From a bacterium (lineage in GTDB: Bacteria; Planctomycetota; Planctomycetia; Pirellulales; Pirellulaceae): a stretch of 64,000 nt of DNA. The stretch lies in assembly GCA_030430075.1 (NCBI GenBank), contig JAUIGN010000039.1, positions 1 to 64,000 on the forward strand, given 5' to 3'. This document shows, in pieces, positions 10,130 through 19,610 of this stretch; within the stretch, counting starts at the first letter, position 1, and each line of letters begins with the position of its first letter. A model generated the notes under the pieces. That model saw nothing but the letters and a program-made list of their open reading frames with translations, made no database searches and was not told the DNA's origin. A program made the position numbers and the translations under genes.

Positions 10130-10906
10130 TGTACCGTGTTCCTGAATTCGAATTGTTCCAGCCTGCGCGACGGCGAACTCCTCGTGTACCGATCGCCGCA
10201 GACATCCAAAGCCCCAACCAATCTCTCCGGTGCTCCTCGTAAACAACCGCCAACCAAATCATCCCAAACACCCCGCTCAACGCATCCACCCGATCTCCGC
10301 CTATCTGCCTATTCGCGCTGTGACTCGGTTCGCATAGCGGAAACCCGATCCGGGCGGAGCGAGGCGATCCGCGCAACATGCACGTTGCGCACGACCCACA
10401 CGGTAGTAAGCGCATTCCCGGCCGCTGGTCGACAAAGAGAGTTTTTCTTTTTTTGATCGACTTTCCTCTTGACAACCGGGTGGCAAATGGCGGCAGCCTT
10501 ACTTAGTTGACATCACGATCCGATTTTTGGGAACCGAACCGCGCGGACGCCCCCGCCCTTTTCCCGTTTCTCTTGCCCGGCACGGCCCATGCGAACCGAT
10601 GGCTGCGTGACCGTTGCAACACGATTCTCCCGGCCCTGCCGCCTGAATGAAGGGGTGCAGCGGATGGCCGGACATGACTCCCGGTTGGAATTTGACCCAT
10701 AGTTCAAATGGGCTGTACCGTCATTGGCCACCGGGTTCGCCTGGTCGGCGACCGGTCTGAATCCCCTACCTGGCCGTCGCTCGGCGGCGTTTGCTCCCCC
10801 CATCGGTCCACTTCGCCACCGTTCATCAACCGCAGTTTAACCGTCGGCAGCAAGAATCCGTGGCCCGACTTGGCCGGCCGACCTGCCACGTAAGGCGCAC
10901 ACGACC
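10130..10906. other. Divergent intergenic region between two giant surface-protein genes
   Basis: These 777 bases separate two head-to-head genes and should hold both promoters. A T-rich tract lies at 10441-10455 and a TTGACA hexamer at 10469-10474, but no -10 box sits at standard spacing from it. Short open frames here are Arg/Pro-rich in every frame and look non-coding. No tRNA, IS end or clear terminator was seen. Confidence 0.5.
10139..10143 (-). promoter_or_regulatory. Shine-Dalgarno site deciding a TTG start
   Basis: AGGAA on the minus strand lies nine bases before the TTG at 10129-10127. The frame has a stop near 10258 and no ATG between that stop and the LEPR motif, so this site is the best support for the start of the giant gene. 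Confidence 0.5.
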
Positions 10907-13900
10907 ATGCTCAGTGACTGGCTTGCCAGGCAGATCGCCCGACTGGGTGAGTTCACAGCGATCCGGCGGCTCATCTGGCAGCTACGCAGCGTAACACGAT
11001 GCCCGGCGGCACGACGGGCTGCACCCATGCCGCACCGCGGCTTGGACCTCGCCCAACTGGAGGACCGCGTCATGCTCAGCGCGACCCCGGCGGCGGTGAT
11101 CGGCGATCTCGCCGGGCTGGCCGAAGTTCCGGACGATGGGCTGAGCTTGTCGAACGTTGCCGATTCCCGTACGGATGCACTGGACGATGCAACGGAGCCG
11201 GTCGTCCAGCAACGGGTTGTGGATGAAGCGATCGATGTCGACGCCAATCGCATGCGGGAACTCGTCATCGTGGATCCGGCAGCGTTCGATCACCGTCAGC
11301 TAATCGATGACCTGCTATCGGACAACCGTGCCGGTCGGACCTTCGAAGTCATCCTGTTGGACGCGGACCGCGACGGTGTCGAGCAGATCGGCGAGGCGCT
11401 TCGCGGCTACCAGAACCTGGAAGCAGTCCACTTGATCTCGCACGGTACCGACGGCCAGATCAAGCTCGGCAGCACGTGGCTTTCCCACAGCAACCTGTCC
11501 GCCTACGCCGGCGACGTCGTCGCCTGGCGGGACGCCTTGGCCCCGGAGGCGGATCTCCTCCTGTACGGGTGCGACCTGGCTGCGACGGACTCGGGCAGAA
11601 CGCTCGTAGAATCGCTGAGCGCCCTGTGCGACTGCGATGTGGCTGCCAGCACGGACGACACCGGCCACGCTGCATTGGGCGGCGATTGGGATCTTGAGTA
11701 CCGGTTGGGCGACGTTTCCACCGAGGTCGCCGTCAGCGGCGAGCTGCAACAGAGCTGGCAGGGGCTGCTCGATACCTTCGTGGTGACCACGACGGCCGAT
11801 TCCGGAGCGGGATCGCTGCGGCAGGCCATTCAGGACGCGAATGCGTTGGCCGGGACCGACACGATCACCTTCGCAATTGCCGCTACCGACCCGAACCACT
11901 TCTATTATCGCGACGACGGCCTGGCGGACTCGCTGAGCCTGACTGCGACGACGACGCTCGCCGATCGTGACATCACCGACTTCGACCCGGACTACCCGGC
12001 CGGGATGGCCCGCTCATGGTATCGAATTCAACTCACCTCCGACCTGCTGATCACCGATGCAGTCATCATCGATGGAACTTCGCAAGCCGGCTATCTGACT
12101 GGTGCACCCGTCATTGAGATCGACGCCTCCGGGGTGATCGCCGCGGACCCGAATGTGCTGACGCTGCAAGCCGGCAACTCCACGATCCGCGGCCTGGTCA
12201 TCAACGGAGGCCCCGACGACGCACTCGAGATCGAAATCAACGGTGGGAACACGATTCAAGGCAACTACCTCGGCACGGATGTCTCCGGGACGATCGCCAT
12301 CGGCAACGACTGGGGCATCGCACTGGAAAGTGACAACAACCTCATTGGGGGAACGACGCTAGGGCAACGCAATATCATTTCGGGTAATTCCCAACACGGC
12401 ATTGGGCTGTATAACTCGGCGACCGGCAACCGGATCCTTGGAAACTACATCGGCACCGACGTCACCGGAACCCGCGCGCTGGGCAATTCTCGCCACGGCA
12501 TCAAGATCGACGGGGCCGCCCACAACAATATGATCGGCGGCACGGGGGCGGGTGACGCGAATCGGATCGCCCACAACGCACGCGACGGTGTGACATTCGA
12601 CGTCACGGCGGGCAGCGGCAACACGATTCGCGGCAATGCCGTCTATGCCAACGGCGGGCTGGCCATTGATCTGGCGGATGACGGGATCACGGCCAATGAT
12701 GGCCTGGACATTGACGCGGGCCCAAACGAGCTGCAAAACCACCCTCTGCTCACGACCGCCCAGACGGACGGCGCGGGCAGCATCAGCCTGGGTGGAACCG
12801 TCCACACCACGGCCTCGACGACGGTCACGATCGACTTCTACGCGAGCGCCTCGGCGGGCCCCAGCGGTTCCGGACAAGGCGAACGGTACCTTGGCTCGGC
12901 GACGGTTGTAACGGACTCAGGGGGCGATGCCAGCTTCAATACGACACTCGCCGCCCTCGTGGCGCAGGGCGAGTTCGTTTCGGCGACGGCGACGGTCGCC
13001 GGCAGCACGTCGGAATTCGCCCCCCAGAGCGTCGCATACGACGGCAGCGAGAACGGAGGCTGGGCCATCTGGCGAGAAAACGGCAATAGCCGCCCCGAGT
13101 ACAACCGGTTCGACGGGACCCGCTTTGGTACGGAAGGCGAAACCATGAGCCTTGGACAGTGGCGCGTGATACAAGCCGCAGAGGCGCCCACGCGCGACGA
13201 GGTGATCGTCCTGGGTGTTGATTCCGGTAACGCGCTGCGTGGTCAGATCTGGGACGGCAGCACTTGGGCACCACTTCCGCTGAACGCGCTGGGACATTTG
13301 CTCGTTTCACCGTCATGGAGCTTTGATGTGGCCTATGAGCAGCGGAGTGGCGACGCCGTCGTGGTTTGGGGAAACAGCCAGTACCCGCAGATCCTCAACT
13401 ACAGTGTCTGGGACGGCACAAGCTGGTCGGCTGCGGCCCAGGTAACGGGATACGTCGGAACGGAGATTGAACACCTGCAACTCGCAGCCAACCCGAACTC
13501 AGACGAACTGATTCTGGTCGTCTCCAACGATCTGGGAGACGACCACGCGCTGGTCTGGAACGGGTCAAGCTGGGGCAATCCCGTCATCCTCACGACGTTC
13601 GATGGGCAGGCGTCGACCGATGTGTCGGTCGCCTTCGAGCAACAGAGCGGCCAGGCCCTGGTGGTCTTTGCCAAGGACCAGGACGACCTGCATTTTCGCA
13701 CCTGGGATGGTGCAAGCTGGAGCGCGGAAGCAACGCTCGCCGCGCCCCTGGCCGGCAACGCGCACTGGACGACACTGGCGGCAGACCCGACAACCGACAC
13801 GATCGCGCTGGGAGCGCTGACCGAACACCAAGATGCCTACCTGGCCATCTGGGACGGTCAGGCCTGGGTGGCTGCCGAAACCCTGGTCGCCTCGACCAGC

Positions 13901-16360
13901 ACCAATGGAAACACGGTCCCGAACCTGGCCGTTGCGTTCGAGAGTCACAGCGGCAACTTGCTGGCGACCTACGGCGAAGACGACAACGCCGTCCGTTACC
14001 GCACCTGGAATCCAAGCGACGGGTGGTCCCAGGAACACACTGGCCCCGTCCTGGCCAACCAACCCACCTCGATGACGCTGGCACCCGACCCAACCTCGGA
14101 CCGGATCATGCTCTCCGTCCTGGACGAAGGGAACGTCGTCAGCTTTGTGGTTTGGGAAGCCGGGGTCTGGGGGACACCGATGCCGCAGGAGGTTGATGCC
14201 GGGCAGAGTGATGGCCAGCCGTTCGCGTTTGTCTGGGGCGAAGGCGCTGCGGGCAGCGCGCCGGTCATTACCAGCGACGGTGGCGGCGCGACGGCCGCGC
14301 TGCAGGTCGCGGAGAACTCGACGGTCGTCACCACGGTCACGGCGACGGATGCGGACCTGCCCGGAGAGACGCTCACCTTCGCAATCGTCGGAGGGCTCGA
14401 CGCCGCGCAGTTCACGATCGATGCCGGCAGCGGCCTCCTGGCCTTTCTCGCCAACCCGGACTACGAAAGTCCGGCCGACAACGGCGCGGACAACATCTAC
14501 GATGTCATTGTCCAGGTCAGCGACGGCACTCGGACCGATGCCCAGGCGATCGCCGTCGCGGTAACTCCCGTCAACGACAACGGACCGGTGATTACCAGCG
14601 ACGGTGGCGGAGCGGTGGCCCATATCCATGCTGCTGAGAACACCACGGCGGTGACGACCGTTGCGGCAACCGACGCCGACATACCGGCACAATCCATCAC
14701 CTTCACGCTCAGCGGAGGTGCGGACCAATCGAGGTTCACCATCCATGCAACGACCGGCGTGTTGACCTTCCTGGCAGCGCCGGACTTTGAAGCCGGCGAC
14801 GATGCGAATTCCGATCACGTCTTCGAAGTCCGGGTAACCGCAGACGACAACCAGGGCCGAGCGACCGACCAGTCGATTCGTGTCATCATCGACGATCAGA
14901 ATGAGGGGCCGATTGCCGTTGGCGATTCATACACGACCGACGAAGATCGCGTCCTGGCGGTCGGCCCGGGAGCGGGCGTGCTAGCCAACGACATGGATCC
15001 GGAATCATCACCGTTGACAGCGGAACTCGTGACGTCAACCACGCGCGGCGCGCTGAATCTCAATAGCGATGGGTCTTTCACGTACACTCCAGATGCCAAC
15101 TTCCACGGCAGCGACACCTTTACCTACCGAGCGGCAGACGGAACGAACCGATCGTCACCAATCGCGGTGGCGATCACCGTCAGCGGCGTCAACGATCTGC
15201 CGATCGCCATCGCGGAACATTACACGATTGCGAACGACATGATCCTGACGGTGCCCGCGGCGGGTGTTCTGGACAATGATACGGACGCCGACGGTGACTC
15301 GCTGACGGCCGTGCTGGCAAGCAGCCCGGCTCAAGGCACCCTGACCCTCGACCCCGATGGAAGCTTCGTATACACACCGGACGCGACATTCGCCGGCCAG
15401 GTCACGTTCACTTACCGCGCCCACGATGCGGCAGGCGCCAGTAACCTCGTGACGGTAACCATTGATGTGCAGGCGGCAACGGGTCCGGCGGAATCCGCGC
15501 CTCTGCCTGGATCGCCCGTGCCGAACGGGCCGACCGGCATGGTGGAAGTCGAGCCTGCGCCGACGCCCGCGGAATCGCCGGACGCCGACCCTCCCACGAT
15601 CGGACCGCCGACCCCGCCGCCACGGCCTGCCGAAGGGCTCGGCACGGCAATGCCATCCCCTGGCAACCTGGGCCAGGCGCCAAAAGCGAGCCAGGGACCC
15701 GACCTGATCGAACAACACGTTTCCTTGGAGCTGGACGAGACGCGCCGGACAACTCGCCCGGCCCGCGTGATCAAAACCAACCTGGAAAGTGCACCCCCAC
15801 AGAAACTTGCCCCGGTCACGATGACCGTCAACCCGTATTTCGACGCGCGCCTGTACTGGGACCGCTTGGAAGCGTTCGAGGAAGAGGTCTCGGAAAGTGC
15901 CAATTCGGTCATGGGGATGACCGTGGGTCACGTGGCCGGAGCGACCCTGGCCTTCACGGCCGGCTACGTCGTCTGGACGATTAAGGGCGGCTACTTGATG
16001 GCAAGCGTGCTTTCCTCACTACCCGCCTGGCAATCCATCGACCCGCTCCCGATCCTCGATGCCAGCTCGTCAAACAAACGCTCCGACACGGGGAAGAACT
16101 GCCCCGCCGATTTGGGAATCCTCGATGAGGCCGATGATGATGATACAGAAGCGGCTGGTGGGCTGAGTGACGGTGGTGATCGTGCTGGCGGCGTGGGCGG
16201 AGTGTGCGGCGTGGACGGTGTGTGCGGCGTGGACGGTGTGGACGGTCGTGTGGACGGTCGTGTGGGTGATGGTGTGGACGGTGGTGTGGGTGATGGTGAC
16301 GGCGTTGCAGGTGGCGTGGACTGTGGCGAGGAACGTGGCGCAAGGCGGTTGGGGCTGTGA
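10907..16360 (+). CDS. Giant multidomain exported protein: LEPR-like motif, DUF4347, beta-helix, WDG repeats, cadherin and Ig-like domains
   Basis: 1,817 residues. The basic N-terminus leads to LAQLEDRVMLSA (about residue 47), a LEPR-XLL-like export signature. Residues 117-275 match DUF4347: SHG with His179, LLLYGCD with Cys222, then AASTDDTG and GGDWDLEYRLG. Residues 290-560 read as right-handed beta-helix, with an ADSGAGSLRQAIQDAN entry segment and repeated N-x-I-x-G-N-Y-x-G-T-D units. Residues 715-1108 hold roughly seven 'WDG-x-x-W' units that look like a beta-propeller. Two cadherin-like domains (about 1119-1331, each opening with VITSDGGG) and two Ig-like domains with VLxNDxDxD motifs (about 1334-1524) follow, then a Pro-rich linker and one hydrophobic span (about 1677-1703). 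The tail after residue 1755 is encoded by a minisatellite. A surface adhesin or matrix role is inferred. The start is the first ATG, with AAGG about ten bases upstream. Confidence 0.9.
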   Translation: MLSDWLARQIARLGEFTAIRRLIWQLRSVTRCPAARRAAPMPHRGLDLAQLEDRVMLSATPAAVIGDLAGLAEVPDDGLSLSNVADSRTDALDDATEPVVQQRVVDEAIDVDANRMRELVIVDPAAFDHRQLIDDLLSDNRAGRTFEVILLDADRDGVEQIGEALRGYQNLEAVHLISHGTDGQIKLGSTWLSHSNLSAYAGDVVAWRDALAPEADLLLYGCDLAATDSGRTLVESLSALCDCDVAASTDDTGHAALGGDWDLEYRLGDVSTEVAVSGELQQSWQGLLDTFVVTTTADSGAGSLRQAIQDANALAGTDTITFAIAATDPNHFYYRDDGLADSLSLTATTTLADRDITDFDPDYPAGMARSWYRIQLTSDLLITDAVIIDGTSQAGYLTGAPVIEIDASGVIAADPNVLTLQAGNSTIRGLVINGGPDDALEIEINGGNTIQGNYLGTDVSGTIAIGNDWGIALESDNNLIGGTTLGQRNIISGNSQHGIGLYNSATGNRILGNYIGTDVTGTRALGNSRHGIKIDGAAHNNMIGGTGAGDANRIAHNARDGVTFDVTAGSGNTIRGNAVYANGGLAIDLADDGITANDGLDIDAGPNELQNHPLLTTAQTDGAGSISLGGTVHTTASTTVTIDFYASASAGPSGSGQGERYLGSATVVTDSGGDASFNTTLAALVAQGEFVSATATVAGSTSEFAPQSVAYDGSENGGWAIWRENGNSRPEYNRFDGTRFGTEGETMSLGQWRVIQAAEAPTRDEVIVLGVDSGNALRGQIWDGSTWAPLPLNALGHLLVSPSWSFDVAYEQRSGDAVVVWGNSQYPQILNYSVWDGTSWSAAAQVTGYVGTEIEHLQLAANPNSDELILVVSNDLGDDHALVWNGSSWGNPVILTTFDGQASTDVSVAFEQQSGQALVVFAKDQDDLHFRTWDGASWSAEATLAAPLAGNAHWTTLAADPTTDTIALGALTEHQDAYLAIWDGQAWVAAETLVASTSTNGNTVPNLAVAFESHSGNLLATYGEDDNAVRYRTWNPSDGWSQEHTGPVLANQPTSMTLAPDPTSDRIMLSVLDEGNVVSFVVWEAGVWGTPMPQEVDAGQSDGQPFAFVWGEGAAGSAPVITSDGGGATAALQVAENSTVVTTVTATDADLPGETLTFAIVGGLDAAQFTIDAGSGLLAFLANPDYESPADNGADNIYDVIVQVSDGTRTDAQAIAVAVTPVNDNGPVITSDGGGAVAHIHAAENTTAVTTVAATDADIPAQSITFTLSGGADQSRFTIHATTGVLTFLAAPDFEAGDDANSDHVFEVRVTADDNQGRATDQSIRVIIDDQNEGPIAVGDSYTTDEDRVLAVGPGAGVLANDMDPESSPLTAELVTSTTRGALNLNSDGSFTYTPDANFHGSDTFTYRAADGTNRSSPIAVAITVSGVNDLPIAIAEHYTIANDMILTVPAAGVLDNDTDADGDSLTAVLASSPAQGTLTLDPDGSFVYTPDATFAGQVTFTYRAHDAAGASNLVTVTIDVQAATGPAESAPLPGSPVPNGPTGMVEVEPAPTPAESPDADPPTIGPPTPPPRPAEGLGTAMPSPGNLGQAPKASQGPDLIEQHVSLELDETRRTTRPARVIKTNLESAPPQKLAPVTMTVNPYFDARLYWDRLEAFEEEVSESANSVMGMTVGHVAGATLAFTAGYVVWTIKGGYLMASVLSSLPAWQSIDPLPILDASSSNKRSDTGKNCPADLGILDEADDDDTEAAGGLSDGGDRAGGVGGVCGVDGVCGVDGVDGRVDGRVGDGVDGGVGDGDGVAGGVDCGEERGARRLGL
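16186..16322 (+). repeat. GC-rich minisatellite forming the 3' end of the giant gene
   Basis: Imperfect units related to GTGTGCGGCGTGGACG and GTGTGGGTGATG repeat here. They encode the Val-Asp-Gly-rich tail after residue 1755. The sequence has no resemblance to the domains upstream, and the stop codon follows it closely at 16358. Confidence 0.75.
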
Positions 16361-16463
16361 GGTTGGCAATGTTGCAGGTGGCTACGCGCTGGTCGGCGAG
16401 TCGCCGACCGCCATGATCGTCCTGCGCAGATGAGGCCCCGAACGAGCCCGGTGTGCGTCCACA

Positions 16464-16895
16464 GTTGCGCTCGGCGCGGGTCTCCATTTGCGCTCGGCGC
16501 GGGTCTCCATTTGCGCTCGGCGCGGGTCTCCATTTGCGCTCGGCGCGGGTCTCTGACCCCGCCGAAACCGCCGACCGAAGGTCTCCCTGTCGCCAATGTC
16601 GTCCGCGGTCGATGCACGTGGTTGTTTGCGGGGAGACCTTACGGTCGGGGCGAGTGCGGGGTCAGAGACCCGCGCACAACAAGTTCAACCCGCGCACAAC
16701 AAGTTCAACCCGCACACAACAAGTTCAACCCGCGCACAACAAGTTCAACCCGCGCGCAACCACACCACCCAAGTGCATCATCCTCGAGCAAACCGATCAT
16801 CCTCGAGCAACCCTCATCATCCTCGAGCAAACCCATCATCCTCGGACAACCCTCATCATCCTCGGGAAAGCGCCAACGATCCTCGGACAAGCCCC
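16464..16895. repeat. Composite intergenic repeat, locus 1 (23 bp array, inverted arms, 20 bp array, ATCATCCTCGAGCAA array)
   Basis: Four copies of a 23 bp unit containing GCTCGGCGCGGGTCTCC (16464-16553) run into a left arm at 16547-16587 (GGTCTCTGACCCCGCCGAAA, then CCGACCGAAGGTCTCC). An inverse-complement right arm lies at 16630-16673 (GGGGAGACCTTACGGTCGGG, then GGGGTCAGAGACCC). Next come four to five copies of CGCGCACAACAAGTTCAACC (16671-16760), then about six ATCATCCTCGAGCAA-like units (16778-16895). Related copies lie at 23563-23975 and 26131-26315. This locus lies between convergent gene ends. Confidence 0.8.
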
Positions 16896-16916
16896 AACGG
16901 AACGGTTGAGGTGTGC

Positions 16917-19256
16917 TTACCACACCACCAGCACTTGGGTCTCGGAAACCACGGGGAGGTGCCCTTCCTGGAGGGCGGTGGCGCGGATCGTAATTTGGTG
17001 TTCGTCCACCATGGAAGGGGCGGTCAGCGGCGTGATCGGCAAGACGACTCGCGTCTGCCCCGGCGCCACGGTCTGAGGCTCGGCCGCCAACACACCTGCG
17101 CAGATATCGTCGCGGACCAGTTCGACCAGAACCGGCTCGTCCAGCCCGCTGGCTCGATTGACGGTCAGTCGTAGTTCGATCGGCTCGTGTCCCCGTACGG
17201 TAATTTCTCGGAGATCGCAGTTGATCTTTAGAAGCGCTCCGGTGGGGAGGAATCCGATTCGAGTCTTGAGTTTGCTGGTCAAATACCGCACCCGGCCTGC
17301 CGGGTCACGAACTTGTGCCACGCCGTTGACGACCATCCGCGAGGTCCGAGTCGTCTCCAGCCATTCGGGCAAAAAGACCGGATACAAGATCCGCTCGACG
17401 CGCGGCGGAACCGGGAACTCCGGCCCTCGAATTCCCTGGCGATGGCGACCTTGTTTGGCGGCCATTTCCAGTACGATCTCGCCTTCGAACCCCGCCTCGC
17501 GTTCGATCAGCACAGGTGCCGGAAACGTAGTTCCACGGGGCCATTTGGTGACATCGTTCTTGCCTTCGGCATCCAATGAGAATGGCGGCGGCATGGTGAT
17601 GGCAAGCAGGATTGGATCGGTCGTGCTGGTGACGTCTCTTCCGTCAATGCGAGCCGTTCCGCAGATCCGGATCGGCACCGCCCGGGTCGCCAGGTCGGCA
17701 GCCGCCGTGAGGGTGATCTTGGCCGAGTTCTTCTTGGCCGGAATGAGCGCCGTTTCGGGAAGCGACACCCCGTCCGGTAGCCCCTCGAATCGCAACTCAA
17801 TCGGCTCGGTGAACCCGCCGGTCCGCACCACGTTCAGGGCCAGCGACGCCGACCCGGCCAGTGGTAGATTGAGATGCTCCGGGCCGCGCAATTGAAAACC
17901 GGTCCGGGCCGCTTGGACGACAAGCCGGTACGTCGCCGCACGTGTCCCGCTCTGCCGCGATGAATCGCTGACCTCCAGGCGGTAATCCCCATCGGCCGGC
18001 AGAACGAACTCCATGCCCGCATCCGTCGTTCCAGGCAGGTCGTCGGACCGCTTCAATTCCATCCCCTCGACATCGGTCACGGCGACGGCGACATCGAGCC
18101 CGGAGCCGATCGCGTCAGCTTGCACTTGAATGTCCCACACGTCTCCCTTGGTTCCGCTGGCCGCGAAGTGGTCCGCACCATAGCGTGTCTCGATCACGCC
18201 GGTCACGGCGGCTGGCACGTTGATGCGACGGGAATCGCCCATCACAGCGGACCCTTCCACTTGCTCGTTGAGATCACTGACCAGCAAATGCACCGGTTCG
18301 GAATTGCCGTGGGGCGTTTCGATCCGAGGCGCAAACCAGGCAGATGAATCGTCAGGAAAGGTGATCTGGCGAACGAGCGTCTCGAGCCCATCAATGCCCG
18401 TGGCGATGCCGGGGCCGATGAATTCGACGTCACGGGTCGCGCCGCGAGTGCCTGCCGCGGGAATCGCGACGTTCACCACCGGCCTCGGTGTCAGGGCGAG
18501 CCGATAAACAAAGCTGCGGTTGCCGCGAAAATCAACATCGTAGACGCGGACGGTGTACGCCTGCTTCGCTTTCGCGGTCATCGTGAGGCGCAGGTCGGCC
18601 CCCGTGGTATCGGACGCCTCGGCAACGAGCGTGCCCTGGTCGGTAGAGACGTCGATCGCCGCCGTCAGCGGTGAGCCCAGGGCGGCGGTTGCCAACGTCA
18701 GTGTGAACGGTCCGTCCTGGGGCGCGGTGAACCGATACACGTCGACTTGCTCGATGCTGCGAATCTGCCCGGATACGGTAACGGGCAACGCCTCCAGTAC
18801 CTGGGGGACGTTCGAATCTGCTTCCTGCTCCCGGACTTCGTTGTCTGCGGAGACGACGAACCGTCCGGTCGCGGAGGCTCCATTGGCATTAGCGACTTGC
18901 CAGCGATAAATACCGGGCGGGGTGTCAGAAGAGATCTTCAGCCGAGCCGGTGTCTCGCGCGGCATCAGGAACGGCGGTCGACGCGCCTTCTTGCCGAACC
19001 AATAGGGCGGCTCGGGAACGATGACCGGGCCGGGTGGCCCAGTTAATTCGAGCTCCACGCCCGGCGCGAACACGAAGACTTCCATGTCCGGCGTCCAATC
19101 ATATCCGCCCAACACCACATCGATCGACGTGCCGGCTTGGCCACCCGCCGGATGCATGTAGCCAATCGCCGGCGCCTGCTGTTGGGCGGCCAACCGGGAC
19201 CCGACCATGCTCGCGATCACGAAGACGAGGACAGCAGTAGTCGTTCGAACGGTCAT
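16917..19256 (-). CDS. Exported protein with PPC (pre-peptidase C-terminal-like) domains
   Basis: 779 residues from ATG at 19256; an in-frame start at 19340 would add 28 basic residues ahead of the signal peptide. The N-terminus MTVRTTTAVLVFVIASMVGS followed by RLAAQQQA is a good Sec signal. After an Ig/IPT-like segment (about 30-140), residues about 150-245 (SIEQVDVYRFTAPQDGPF) and about 340-450 (ADHFAASGTKGDVWDIQVQA) look like two PPC beta-sandwich domains. The C-terminal half is further beta-sandwich sequence without a recognisable catalytic motif. Such proteins commonly accompany DUF1549 and DUF1501 genes in planctomycetes, as here. The exact role is unknown; extracellular binding or scaffolding is inferred. 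Confidence 0.75.
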   Translation of the reverse strand: MTVRTTTAVLVFVIASMVGSRLAAQQQAPAIGYMHPAGGQAGTSIDVVLGGYDWTPDMEVFVFAPGVELELTGPPGPVIVPEPPYWFGKKARRPPFLMPRETPARLKISSDTPPGIYRWQVANANGASATGRFVVSADNEVREQEADSNVPQVLEALPVTVSGQIRSIEQVDVYRFTAPQDGPFTLTLATAALGSPLTAAIDVSTDQGTLVAEASDTTGADLRLTMTAKAKQAYTVRVYDVDFRGNRSFVYRLALTPRPVVNVAIPAAGTRGATRDVEFIGPGIATGIDGLETLVRQITFPDDSSAWFAPRIETPHGNSEPVHLLVSDLNEQVEGSAVMGDSRRINVPAAVTGVIETRYGADHFAASGTKGDVWDIQVQADAIGSGLDVAVAVTDVEGMELKRSDDLPGTTDAGMEFVLPADGDYRLEVSDSSRQSGTRAATYRLVVQAARTGFQLRGPEHLNLPLAGSASLALNVVRTGGFTEPIELRFEGLPDGVSLPETALIPAKKNSAKITLTAAADLATRAVPIRICGTARIDGRDVTSTTDPILLAITMPPPFSLDAEGKNDVTKWPRGTTFPAPVLIEREAGFEGEIVLEMAAKQGRHRQGIRGPEFPVPPRVERILYPVFLPEWLETTRTSRMVVNGVAQVRDPAGRVRYLTSKLKTRIGFLPTGALLKINCDLREITVRGHEPIELRLTVNRASGLDEPVLVELVRDDICAGVLAAEPQTVAPGQTRVVLPITPLTAPSMVDEHQITIRATALQEGHLPVVSETQVLVVW

Positions 19257-19610
19257 TGGGATGATCTCGTTGAGTCTCACGTTGTGACACGCTCGCACGG
19301 TGTGTGCATGTTTCGGCAGGGGCCAGCGGGCGCGAAACATCGCTCTAGCGAGGCAGGGCCTCGGACCGATAGCGAGCTGACGCTCGCGGCATGTTCGTCC
19401 GCTCCCGATGGTCGCTCAAACTTGACTCATTTGTGAAGCTAAACCTGGTACAAGCCATCTAGGCCGATCCTTGTTGGCTCTTGGTGCTGCCGCACCAGGC
19501 AGCAGCTTTCCGGCAAACTCGCGTGTCAAACGTTGGGCAAGGAGGCACGACCGATCTGGCCGACGGGCTGGCGGCGCCGCAACGCCCCCGGCTGCCGCCC
19601 GCTGCTGGGG
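19257..19610. other. Intergenic region between the PPC gene and the DUF1501 gene
   Basis: 354 bases between two minus-strand genes. An imperfect inverted repeat around 19480-19507 (GGTGCTGCCGCACCAGGCAG, then CAGC) could form a hairpin, but no U-tract follows on the minus strand, so it is not called a terminator. No small gene was seen. Confidence 0.4.

Noticed and set aside
10469..10474. TTGACA as a sigma-70 -35 box for the second giant gene
   Set aside because: No -10-like hexamer stands 16-18 bases downstream, and the start codon is over 430 bases away.
16671..16760. CRISPR-like regular 20 bp direct repeats
   Set aside because: The copies are directly adjacent with no unique spacers, and no cas gene is present. 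The same holds for the 23 bp arrays.
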